From UBA1422 sp963676385 (lineage in GTDB: Bacteria > Bacillota > Clostridia > Peptostreptococcales > Anaerovoracaceae), in contig CAXXMM010000014.1 of assembly GCA_963676385.2 (NCBI GenBank), positions 1 to 64,000 of the forward strand: a stretch of DNA of 64,000 nt, read 5' to 3'. Position numbers and translations under genes: made by a program. The stretch's first letter is position 1; the number at the start of each line of letters is the position of its first letter. The notes beneath the pieces were generated by a model. It was not told where the DNA came from and made no database searches. It was given only the letters and a program-made list of their open reading frames with translations. Positions 23,439 through 31,623 of this stretch are shown here, in pieces.

Positions 23439-24040
23439 GTAAATTTTTAGTACAAGTTGAAAATATGAATAAATTTAGAATCACAAAACACAGATCATTA
23501 TTGCTGCAAAAAGACGAAGCGGTTTTGGTGCTAATTGACTTTCAAGAACGGTTGCTTCCCGCCATGAAAGATTCCGAGGAATTGGAAAAATCGGTGGTTA
23601 AACTGGTTCAGGGAATTCGAGCCATGGATATTCCTGTTTTGGTGACCCAACAATACCCAAAGGGGCTGGGGCTCACCACCCGTCCCATTGCCCATGCGCT
23701 AGGTGACTTTACCCCCATCGACAAAACGGATTTTAGCGCAACCGGGGAAATGGCTTTTTTGGAGGCTTTGAACGAAACGGCAAAAACGACCGTTATTTTG
23801 GCGGGCATTGAAGCTCATGTTTGTGTGGCTCAAACAGCTTTATATCTTTTGGAATTGGGCTTTGATGTGTTTTTGGTGGAAGATGCCACTTCCTCTAGAA
23901 GGAAAAACGATAAAAAAATTGCTGTAGAAAGACTGTACCGCGCCGGAGCCAGACCCATGACTGTTGAGTCGGTTTTGTTTGAATTGCTGGGGACGGCCAA
24001 GGCAGAGGAATTTAAAGAAATTTCGGGGATTATAAAATAG
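23435..24040 (+). CDS. Isochorismatase-like cysteine hydrolase
   Basis: A 201-residue cysteine hydrolase of the isochorismatase/nicotinamidase superfamily. The triad is visible as Asp in LIDFQERLLP, Lys in TQQYPKGLG and Cys in GIEAHVCVAQTA. It looks like the YcaC group and not a dedicated nicotinamidase. It lies between surE and a DUF2156 gene with overlaps or two-base gaps. A role in nucleotide or NAD salvage with SurE is possible but not shown. Confidence 0.83.
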   Translation: MSKFLVQVENMNKFRITKHRSLLLQKDEAVLVLIDFQERLLPAMKDSEELEKSVVKLVQGIRAMDIPVLVTQQYPKGLGLTTRPIAHALGDFTPIDKTDFSATGEMAFLEALNETAKTTVILAGIEAHVCVAQTALYLLELGFDVFLVEDATSSRRKNDKKIAVERLYRAGARPMTVESVLFELLGTAKAEEFKEISGIIK

Positions 24041-24041
24041 C

Positions 24042-24980
24042 ATGTACATTTTTGACGGAAGAATTACAATTGAAGACAAAGATTTTTTGGAAGAATACCT
24101 TTTGGGATTTGAGTACAAAACCTCAGGACTTTCCTATTCATCTTTGTATATGTGGCGCGAGATTAACGAGTTTAGTTGGAAACAAATCGGCGATTATTTG
24201 TGCATCACCGGGATAAGCCACTTGGAGCTGGAACAGGGAATCATCTTGCCCTTTATGCTTCCGCCCCTTACCAAAACCGGTAGTTATGAGCCGGAGAAAT
24301 TAAGGGAAACCATATTGGAGGCCAAGGCCATTTTCGAAGCCCAGGGACATGAATTTAGCATCCGATTATTGCCTTTCCATATGATTGATATTCTTAAAAA
24401 TGCCTTTCCCGGGGAATTGAATTTTATTGATGACAGACCAAATTATGACTATGTGTACCATGTACAGGATTTAATTGAATTAAAAGGCCGGGATTATCAT
24501 GGCAAAAAAAATCATCTGAATTATTTTCTGAGAACCTACCAATATGAGTATGTGCCCCTGACACCTGAAATGACAGAAGATGCCATGGCGTTTATTGGGG
24601 AGTTCAATGAGAGAAAAGAAGTGCCCCCCCACGAAATGATGATGCTCAAAATGGAAGAAGAGGCCATGCGGGATGTATTCCTAAATATTGATCGATTGGG
24701 GTTTTTGGCCGGGGCAATTCTCATTGACGGAAAAATCCAGGCACTTTCCGTAGGCGGGTACTTGGGGACCAAAACCATAACGGTTCATGTGGAGAAGGCA
24801 AATGTCCAATTCCGTGGACTTTATCAGGCAATCAACAATGAATTTTGTAAACATATCGCATCTCATGTCAAGTGTATTAACAGGGAAGAGGATATGGGAA
24901 TTCCCAATTTGAGAAAAGCCAAGTTATCCTACAAGCCTTGCAAGCTGATTGAGAAATATATTGTCAAGTTTAAGAAATAA
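24042..24980 (+). CDS. DUF2156 (phosphatidylglycerol lysyltransferase C-terminal-like) protein
   Basis: A 312-residue soluble protein resembling the GNAT-fold C-terminal domain of MprF and related DUF2156 proteins. Landmarks are SSLYMWREINEFSW near the start, FLRTYQYEY in the middle and EDMGIPNLRKAKLSYKP near the end. No membrane segments are present, so it is not a full lipid lysyltransferase. It follows the hydrolase gene by one base and probably ends the surE operon. Acyl acceptor is unknown. Confidence 0.8.
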   Translation: MYIFDGRITIEDKDFLEEYLLGFEYKTSGLSYSSLYMWREINEFSWKQIGDYLCITGISHLELEQGIILPFMLPPLTKTGSYEPEKLRETILEAKAIFEAQGHEFSIRLLPFHMIDILKNAFPGELNFIDDRPNYDYVYHVQDLIELKGRDYHGKKNHLNYFLRTYQYEYVPLTPEMTEDAMAFIGEFNERKEVPPHEMMMLKMEEEAMRDVFLNIDRLGFLAGAILIDGKIQALSVGGYLGTKTITVHVEKANVQFRGLYQAINNEFCKHIASHVKCINREEDMGIPNLRKAKLSYKPCKLIEKYIVKFKK

Positions 24981-25061
24981 CTTTTCGATTTCTTTGTACT
25001 ATGGTATGATACTTGCGATAGAAATTACATTAGGTTCACGTTTTAAAGGAGGAAAACCTAA

Positions 25062-26240
25062 ATGAGAGAAGTTGTAATAGTAAGTGCAGTCAGAACCCCT
25101 ATTGGTAGTTTTGGTGGAGCACTGAAAGACACCCCGGCTAGGACACTAGGCGCCATTGCTGTAAAGGCTGCCGTCGAACGTGCCGGAATCGACCCTGCCA
25201 CCATTGACGAAGTATTGATTGGCAACGTTCTTCAAGGCGGTCTTGGCCAGAATACGGCACGACAAGTATCCATTGATGCCGGGATCCCAATTGAGGTTCC
25301 GTCTATGACAATTAATAAAGTGTGTGGCTCCGGACTTCGTGTAGTTGGACTGGCAGCTCAGATGATAAAAGCGGGAGATGCTGATGTCATTGTTGCCGGC
25401 GGAACAGAAAGCATGTCCATGGCACCCTATGTTATGCCAAAAGCCAGATGGGGAGCCAGAATGGGCGACACAAAAATGATTGACATGATGGTCAACGATG
25501 GACTGACAGATGCTTTTAGCAATGTGCATATGGGAATTACCGCAGAGAACATTTGCGAGCAATGGGGTCTAACCCGTGAGGAATTAGACGCTTTTTCCGC
25601 TATTTCTCAGCAAAAAGCCGAGGTGGCCTTGAAAACCGGTGCATTCAAAGATGAAATTGTTCCTGTTGTGATTCCCCAGAGAAAGGGAGACCCCGTGGTC
25701 TTTGACACAGATGAATTTCCAAAAGCGGGTGTAACCGCTGAAGGTCTGCAAAAATTAAGACCGGCCTTCAAAAAGGATGGAATGGTAACGGCAGCCAATG
25801 CTTCCGGCATTAATGACTCGGCGGCAGCGGTGGTGGTTATGTCCAAAGAAAAGGCTGATCAACTGGGAATCAAACCCCTTTGCACCATTAAGTCCTATGC
25901 ATCTGCAGGAGTCGATCCTCAGATTATGGGAATTGGTCCGGTACCTTCTACCAAGAAGGCATTGGAAAAAGCCGGTCTGACCATTGATGACATGGATTTA
26001 ATTGAAGCCAATGAAGCGTTTGCAGCCCAGTCTGTGGCTGTAGGAAAAGAATTGGGCATTGATCCGGCAAAATTGAACATTCACGGCGGTGCCATTGCTT
26101 TAGGACATCCTATTGGTGCATCCGGATGTCGTATCTTGGTAACACTGATTCATTCCATGCAAAAAAGTGATGCAAAGTATGGGTTGGCAACCCTTTGCAT
26201 CGGTGGCGGACAAGGAACCGCTATGATTGTGGAAAAATAG
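25062..26240 (+). CDS. thlA: Acetyl-CoA C-acetyltransferase (thiolase)
   Basis: A 392-residue biosynthetic-type thiolase that condenses two acetyl-CoA to acetoacetyl-CoA. Catalytic Cys in NKVCGSGLRVV (about residue 88), His in GGAIALGHPIGASG and the second Cys in CIGGGQGTAM are all in place. AAAGGAGG precedes the ATG. A rho-independent terminator follows directly, so it is monocistronic. Hydroxybutyryl-CoA dehydrogenase and crotonase genes are not adjacent, so the pathway (butyrate, lipid or amino acid) is open. Confidence 0.93.
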   Translation: MREVVIVSAVRTPIGSFGGALKDTPARTLGAIAVKAAVERAGIDPATIDEVLIGNVLQGGLGQNTARQVSIDAGIPIEVPSMTINKVCGSGLRVVGLAAQMIKAGDADVIVAGGTESMSMAPYVMPKARWGARMGDTKMIDMMVNDGLTDAFSNVHMGITAENICEQWGLTREELDAFSAISQQKAEVALKTGAFKDEIVPVVIPQRKGDPVVFDTDEFPKAGVTAEGLQKLRPAFKKDGMVTAANASGINDSAAAVVVMSKEKADQLGIKPLCTIKSYASAGVDPQIMGIGPVPSTKKALEKAGLTIDDMDLIEANEAFAAQSVAVGKELGIDPAKLNIHGGAIALGHPIGASGCRILVTLIHSMQKSDAKYGLATLCIGGGQGTAMIVEK

Positions 26241-26272
26241 GATTTTGTTGCATAAGAGAATCTGAAAGATCG

Positions 26273-26302
26273 AAACCCCGGCTTCCAATGCCGGGGTTTT
26301 TC
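26273..26302 (+). terminator. Intrinsic terminator after the thiolase gene
   Basis: CCCCGGC and GCCGGGG flank a seven-base loop and are followed by six Ts. The flanking AAA also pairs with the first Ts. Confidence 0.92.
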
Positions 26303-26383
26303 ATGAAAGTTTTACATAATGATTTCAAATGGTACAAGGGTATTCACTTGAAAAGGAAGGCAAAAAAAGGCATAATAGATAAT

Positions 26384-27772
26384 ATGAGTAATAAACATTC
26401 TTTGGAGCAAAAAGCCACACTTCGTGTCTCTGTAACCACCGCATTTATTTCAACATTTATGGGTAGCGCACTTAATTTGTCAATTCCCTCAATGGGCGTT
26501 CATTTTGGTGCCAGCGCAACCTTAGTTGGGTGGGTGGTCACTGCTTATATGTTGGCGGTGGCAGCCATGTCGGTACCCATGGGTAAAATCGCTGATTCCT
26601 ACGGACGAAAACCTATTTTAATTTGGGGCGTATTAGCTTTTAGCGTGACAGGTCTCATGGCCGTTCTTTCTTGGAATATCTGGGTTATGCTTGTTTGCAG
26701 AGTTGCGCAAGGGTTGGCAGGCTCCATGATATTTTCCACGAATACTGCAATTTTAATCAGCGCGTTTCCCCCGGAAGAACGGGGAAAGGTGTTGGGGAAG
26801 ATGACCGCTTCTACCTATCTGGGGTTATCCTTAGGCCCTGTGGTAGGCGGGATGCTAAACCATTACTTTGGCTGGCAGTCTATCTTTGTTGTGGGATCCA
26901 TCGTCGGATTTTATGCTTTTGGAACCGCATACCGGAGACTTCCCCGCAATGAAGTGCATGATATGGGGGCCAAACTGGATATTCCGGGAATGGTGTATTA
27001 CATTCTGATGATTGTCATTACCATGTATGGATTGTCCAATATTGCCAGCATTCCTTATGCTTGGATTTTTGTGGTTGCCGGGATTTTGGTTGGCGTTCTC
27101 TTCGTCAGACGTGAACTGAAAATCGGGTCTCCCATGCTTCAAGTTAGAATATTTAAGCATAATCGGGTATTTACCTTTTCCAATATTGCAACGCTTCTTA
27201 ACTACGGAGCAACCTTTGCCGTTGGATATCTGCTATCCATATATCTTCAATTGGTTATGGGGTATACCTCTCAGACGGCGGGGATCATATTGGTTTCCCA
27301 ACCTTTAGTTATGGCCATCTTTTCTCCCTTCGCCGGTAGATTGTCGGATCGAATCGCCCCCCACAAAATTGCATCTTTGGGAATGGGAATTTGTTCCGTC
27401 AATTTGCTCCTCTTTGCATTTATCGGGGGAGCCACACCTTTGTGGGTGATTATTGGTGGATTGATGTTTGTGGGATTGGGATTTGCATTGTTTTCCTCAC
27501 CCAACACCAATGCGGTGATGGCTTGTGTGGATTCTCAAGATTACAGTGTGGCTTCTTCCATATTGGCAACCATGCGTTCCATCGGACACAGTTCCAGCAT
27601 GGCCATTGTCACAGTGGTCATAGGGGCTTATATGGGCAATGCAGGTTTGGCTGACGCAACCCCCACCCAATTGGTAAATACCATGCACACCGCGTTTGGA
27701 ATCTTTACGGTTCTTTGCCTGATTGGCATCCCCCTTTCATTGAGCCGAGGGGAGAAAAACAGCATTGGATAG
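26384..27772 (+). CDS. MFS transporter, DHA2 (14-helix, EmrB/QacA-like) family
   Basis: A 462-residue major facilitator protein with about 14 hydrophobic segments. The loop 2-3 motif MGKIADSYGRKP and motif C-like GLSLGPVVGGML mark it as a proton antiporter of the drug-efflux DHA2 group. The ATG at 26384 is chosen because the reading frame upstream runs through the thiolase terminator. The substrate is unknown and no regulator is adjacent. Confidence 0.87.
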   Translation: MSNKHSLEQKATLRVSVTTAFISTFMGSALNLSIPSMGVHFGASATLVGWVVTAYMLAVAAMSVPMGKIADSYGRKPILIWGVLAFSVTGLMAVLSWNIWVMLVCRVAQGLAGSMIFSTNTAILISAFPPEERGKVLGKMTASTYLGLSLGPVVGGMLNHYFGWQSIFVVGSIVGFYAFGTAYRRLPRNEVHDMGAKLDIPGMVYYILMIVITMYGLSNIASIPYAWIFVVAGILVGVLFVRRELKIGSPMLQVRIFKHNRVFTFSNIATLLNYGATFAVGYLLSIYLQLVMGYTSQTAGIILVSQPLVMAIFSPFAGRLSDRIAPHKIASLGMGICSVNLLLFAFIGGATPLWVIIGGLMFVGLGFALFSSPNTNAVMACVDSQDYSVASSILATMRSIGHSSSMAIVTVVIGAYMGNAGLADATPTQLVNTMHTAFGIFTVLCLIGIPLSLSRGEKNSIG

Positions 27773-27852
27773 GAATATATAACGGATGGAGAAGATGAAA
27801 GGCGTTTTCTCCATCCTGTTCGAGAAAAATGAATTTTATTGAGGAGGAATTT

Positions 27853-29073
27853 ATGAAAAAAGAAATTGATTTCAGAACTTATTTAAAAGAATACCCTGAC
27901 AGGGAGGGGTTTTATGGGGAATACGGTGGGTCTTTTTTGCCACCTCAATTGGTACCGGCGATGGAAGAAATTACGGTAGCCTACAATACGATTTGCCATT
28001 CGGCAAAATTTATCAATGAGCTACGTCGAATCCGCAAGGAATTTCAGGGTCGTCCTACCCCTGTATATCATTGTGAACGATTGTCAAAAGATTTAGGGAC
28101 GACTCAAATTTATTTGAAGCGGGAAGACCTGAACCACACGGGAGCCCATAAGTTGAATCATTGCATGGGTGAAGGTCTGCTGGCCAAGTACATGGGGAAG
28201 AAGAAGTTGATTGCTGAAACCGGCGCAGGCCAGCACGGCGTGGCGTTAGCCACGGCGGCGGCGTTTTTCGGTTTGGAATGTGAAATTCACATGGGTGAAG
28301 TGGACATTGCCAAGCAGGCACCCAATGTGGCCAGAATGAAGATGTTAGGAGCGAAAGTGGTTCCTGTGACCCATGGACTTAAAACCCTGAAAGAAGCCGT
28401 CGACTCCGCCTTTGAAGCTTATATGGAGCAATATAAAGATGCCATCTATTGCATTGGTTCTGTAGTGGGGCCACACCCCTTCCCCATGATGGTTCGAGAT
28501 TTTCAAAAAGTAGTGGGGGATGAAGCGCGGGAACAGTTCCTTGAAATGACAGGAAATTTACCGGATGCCGTGGTTGCTTCTGTAGGCGGTGGCAGCAATG
28601 CCATGGGAATTTTTTCCGGATTTCTTAATGACCCGGTGACCATTTATGGGGTGGAACCTTTGGGGAGAGGGGCGACATTGGGAGATCATGCAGCATCCTT
28701 AACCTATGGAGAAAAAGGAATTTTGCATGGATTCCAGAGTATCATGCTTAAAGATGAAACCGGTGGCCCTGCGCCGGTGTACTCGGTGGCCAGCGGTTTG
28801 GACTATCCATCCAGCGGACCGGAACATGCTTTCTTGAGAGACATTGGAAGGGTGCATTATGATGTGATTAATGACGATGATGCCATTGATGCGTTCTTCA
28901 AACTTTCCAGATATGAGGGAATTATTCCCGCCATTGAAAGTGCCCATGCCGTTGCCTATGCCATGCAATTAGCTCAGCGGGAAGACAACCCGGGGTTTGT
29001 GCTGGTAAATTTAAGCGGACGTGGGGACAAAGATATGGACTATGTTTTGGAAAAGTACGGTGACAGACTCTAA
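27853..29073 (+). CDS. trpB: Tryptophan synthase beta chain, stand-alone
   Basis: A 406-residue PLP enzyme that joins indole and serine. PLP-lysine motif HTGAHKLNH, catalytic Glu in AETGAGQHGVA and phosphate loop GGGSNAMG are intact. ATG 27853 follows GAGGAGGAAT. No trpA or other trp gene is present; the next gene is cardiolipin synthase. A solitary TrpB may salvage external indole or act with a distant alpha chain. Confidence 0.92.
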   Translation: MKKEIDFRTYLKEYPDREGFYGEYGGSFLPPQLVPAMEEITVAYNTICHSAKFINELRRIRKEFQGRPTPVYHCERLSKDLGTTQIYLKREDLNHTGAHKLNHCMGEGLLAKYMGKKKLIAETGAGQHGVALATAAAFFGLECEIHMGEVDIAKQAPNVARMKMLGAKVVPVTHGLKTLKEAVDSAFEAYMEQYKDAIYCIGSVVGPHPFPMMVRDFQKVVGDEAREQFLEMTGNLPDAVVASVGGGSNAMGIFSGFLNDPVTIYGVEPLGRGATLGDHAASLTYGEKGILHGFQSIMLKDETGGPAPVYSVASGLDYPSSGPEHAFLRDIGRVHYDVINDDDAIDAFFKLSRYEGIIPAIESAHAVAYAMQLAQREDNPGFVLVNLSGRGDKDMDYVLEKYGDRL

Positions 29074-29149
29074 AGGTTGATGATATAATGTAATGGATTT
29101 GTCGAATGACGTAATAGTGGATAACTACCAGCAGAAAGGGGATTGTTAG

Positions 29150-30625
29150 GTGTTTGAACTTTTTCTCAAATGGACAGACATTCCTTTCGTCGGGTATTTC
29201 TTTATTGGAACATATATAGTGAATTTTATTATTTCCCTTCTCATTATATTTGTCGAAAGAAAGAATCCTGCGGCGACTGTGGCATGGATAATGATTCTGT
29301 TTCTGATTCCCATTGTTGGAATCGTATTGTATCTTATGCTGTCTCAAAATATTGCCCGAAAAAAAATATTTCGCTTGACCAAGGACGAGGAATCCATTGT
29401 AACCAGTTCTCTTGAAAAACAGAATGCGGAAATTCAAAACGGTTCTTTTGTCTTCACCACCCACGAAGCGAAGATTTGGCGGGACTTAATCCGCCTGAAT
29501 CAAATTTATGGCAGAGCATATTACACCCAAGACAATCAAGTTCAGATTCTTACTGATGGCAGTCAAATGTTTCAGCAACTTTTGGAAGATATTAAGGGTG
29601 CGAAAAAATCAATCAATGTGATGTTCTTCATCATCAAAAATGATTTCGTTGGCAAAGCGCTGGTGGAAGCCCTTGCTCAAAAAGCTGTCAGTGGAGTGGA
29701 AGTTCGTTTGTTGGTGGATGCCTTGGGGAGTCGGTTTGTCACCCGGGCGATGCTTAGGGAATTTACAAAAGCCGGTGGAAAACATGCCCTGTTTTTCCCT
29801 CCGATGATTAAAATTATCAATAAGCGGCTCAACTATCGAAATCACAGAAAACTGGTAGTAATTGACGACAATATCGGTTATGTTGGCGGGTTCAATATTG
29901 CAAAAGAATACCTAGGCCTTAAGAAAAAGTTTGGCTACTGGAGAGATACCCATTTGCGGGTTGTTGGGGGCAGCGTACAGGATATGAACTATCGGTTTCT
30001 GTTGGATTGGCGCTTTGCATCCAAAGAGAAAATGAACATTTCCGATGCGTTTTTTGAACCGGCTACGCCGGCTGGCGCCATTGGAATGCAAATTGTATCC
30101 AGCGGGCCGGACTCAGACAAACAACAGGTCAAGCGAGCATTCATGAAGATGATTACGTCAGCCACCAAAAATATTTACATTCAAACACCATACTTTGTGC
30201 CGGATCAGTCTATTTTGGAATCCTTGAAGATGGCCTCCCAATCCGGGGTTGATGTGCGAATTATGATTCCATGCAAACCGGATCATATGTTTGTATATTG
30301 GGCCACATACTCGTTTATTGGAGAAATGTTAAAAGATGGTGTGCGGGTGTATATTTATGAGAATGGCTTTCTTCATGCTAAAACTATGACGGTGGATGGG
30401 GAAGTGTCAACGGTGGGAAGCACCAACTTTGACAATCGTAGTTTTAAATTAAACTTTGAAGCCAATGCGTTTGTGTATGATGCCCATCTCACTAAAAATC
30501 TTGAAAAAATATTTAAGGGAGATTTGAAGCATTGTAAACAACTAACCTGGGAAGAATATCTTTCTAGACCTCTTTGGATCCGCATCAAGGAAGCGGGCTC
30601 CAGACTACTGGCGGATTTTCTATAA
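29150..30625 (+). CDS. cls: Cardiolipin synthase
   Basis: A 491-residue phospholipase D superfamily enzyme making cardiolipin from phosphatidylglycerol. Two N-terminal membrane helices (about residues 12-62, with ERKNPAATVAWIM) precede two HKD motifs, HRKLVVIDD (about residue 228) and HAKTMTVDG (about residue 405). Length is standard for ClsA-type enzymes. GTG start follows AAAGGGG. Confidence 0.93.
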   Translation: MFELFLKWTDIPFVGYFFIGTYIVNFIISLLIIFVERKNPAATVAWIMILFLIPIVGIVLYLMLSQNIARKKIFRLTKDEESIVTSSLEKQNAEIQNGSFVFTTHEAKIWRDLIRLNQIYGRAYYTQDNQVQILTDGSQMFQQLLEDIKGAKKSINVMFFIIKNDFVGKALVEALAQKAVSGVEVRLLVDALGSRFVTRAMLREFTKAGGKHALFFPPMIKIINKRLNYRNHRKLVVIDDNIGYVGGFNIAKEYLGLKKKFGYWRDTHLRVVGGSVQDMNYRFLLDWRFASKEKMNISDAFFEPATPAGAIGMQIVSSGPDSDKQQVKRAFMKMITSATKNIYIQTPYFVPDQSILESLKMASQSGVDVRIMIPCKPDHMFVYWATYSFIGEMLKDGVRVYIYENGFLHAKTMTVDGEVSTVGSTNFDNRSFKLNFEANAFVYDAHLTKNLEKIFKGDLKHCKQLTWEEYLSRPLWIRIKEAGSRLLADFL

Positions 30626-30675
30626 TTTGCTACAGGATAATGAGAAATCAAACCTTCAAATAAGGAGAAAAAAAC

Positions 30676-31395
30676 ATGCGTAGAATGTTAAATCCATGGT
30701 CCATTGCACTGATTGCCTTGCTGGGTTTTTTCGTGGTCAAAAACGGTGAATTCAGTGATCCGCTGGCCTGGCTGATGAATGTTGTCATCATGCTGCCTGC
30801 TATTATCATTGGGCTATCCTTCCATGAATTTGCCCACGCCTGGGTGGCATACAAGCTTGGGGACGATACCCCTAAAATACAGGGAAGAGTTACCATTAAT
30901 CCCTTGGCGCATATTGACCCCATTGGATTCTTAGCCATTTTGCTGATTCATTTTGGCTGGGGAAAACCGGTGGAGATTTATCCCGGCAATTTTAAGAATC
31001 GAAGGCGAGATTCCATCTTGGTGTCTTTGGCAGGGGTGATGATGAACTTGTTCCTTGCCATTTTCTTTACGCTGGGACTGAAGCTATATGTGGATTTGAT
31101 GGGAAGCAGTTTCCAAGCAAACAGCATGGGATATACCATTTTTATGATTTTGTATTATATCATTTACATTAATTTAATTTTGATGGTGTTTAATTTGTTG
31201 CCGGTTCCGCCTTTGGACGGATTTTCTTTTATCACTGAAGTGTTTCATTTGCAAAGAAGCGAATTTTATTATTGGGTAATGAACAGAGGCTTTTTAATTT
31301 TGATGGTACTGATTGTACTAAATGTTACCGGACTGGTATTGTCTCCCATTGTAAACTTTTTCATGAATTATGTTCACCTGATTATTTATTCTTAA
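30676..31395 (+). CDS. Site-2 protease family (M50) membrane zinc metalloprotease
   Basis: A 239-residue intramembrane protease-like protein with about five or six helices. The zinc motif HEFAHAW and the distal NLLPVPPLDGF (third ligand Asp) are intact. It belongs to the small M50 group without a PDZ domain, similar to YwhC of Bacillus. Targets are unknown. AAGGAG precedes the ATG. Confidence 0.9.
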   Translation: MRRMLNPWSIALIALLGFFVVKNGEFSDPLAWLMNVVIMLPAIIIGLSFHEFAHAWVAYKLGDDTPKIQGRVTINPLAHIDPIGFLAILLIHFGWGKPVEIYPGNFKNRRRDSILVSLAGVMMNLFLAIFFTLGLKLYVDLMGSSFQANSMGYTIFMILYYIIYINLILMVFNLLPVPPLDGFSFITEVFHLQRSEFYYWVMNRGFLILMVLIVLNVTGLVLSPIVNFFMNYVHLIIYS

Positions 31396-31422
31396 TGGCT
31401 GTGATTAGAGATATCCCCTAAC

Positions 31423-31451
31423 TTGACAAATGGAAGGTATCTTGTTACTAT
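31423..31451 (+). promoter_or_regulatory. Promoter of the riboswitch-amidase unit
   Basis: TTGACA and TACTAT with a 17-base spacer. The predicted start lies a few bases before the c-di-GMP riboswitch. Confidence 0.65.
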
Positions 31452-31465
31452 GAACTAACTGAATG

Positions 31466-31545
31466 TAGTATGGCAAAGTTGCCGAAAGGTAGCGACGCAA
31501 AGCTTGGGGACTAAGTCGAAAGATATGTCAGCCCGGTTGCCGCAT
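31466..31545 (+). ncRNA. Cyclic di-GMP-I riboswitch (GEMM-I)
   Basis: The conserved GEMM-I blocks appear in order: GGCAAAG, GCCGAAAGG, GACGCAAAGC, GGGGACTAAG, a GAAA loop, GTCAGCCCGGTTGCC. The first and last blocks (GGCAA with TTGCC) close the P1 stem. An intrinsic terminator follows 30 bases later, immediately before the ribosome binding site of a secreted amidase gene. Cyclic di-GMP therefore likely controls transcription of a cell wall enzyme. Confidence 0.92.
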
Positions 31546-31575
31546 CCATTGATGTGACTATTTGTTGTCGTATTT

Positions 31576-31610
31576 GCCATTCGGAGTTTTCCGGATGGCT
31601 TTTATATTTT
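31576..31610 (+). terminator. Riboswitch-associated intrinsic terminator
   Basis: A 10-bp stem (GCCATTCGGA with TCCGGATGGC, one G-T pair) with a GTTT loop is followed by TTTTATATTTT. It lies between the c-di-GMP riboswitch and the amidase start. Confidence 0.85.
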
Positions 31611-31623
31611 GGAGGGGTAGAAA

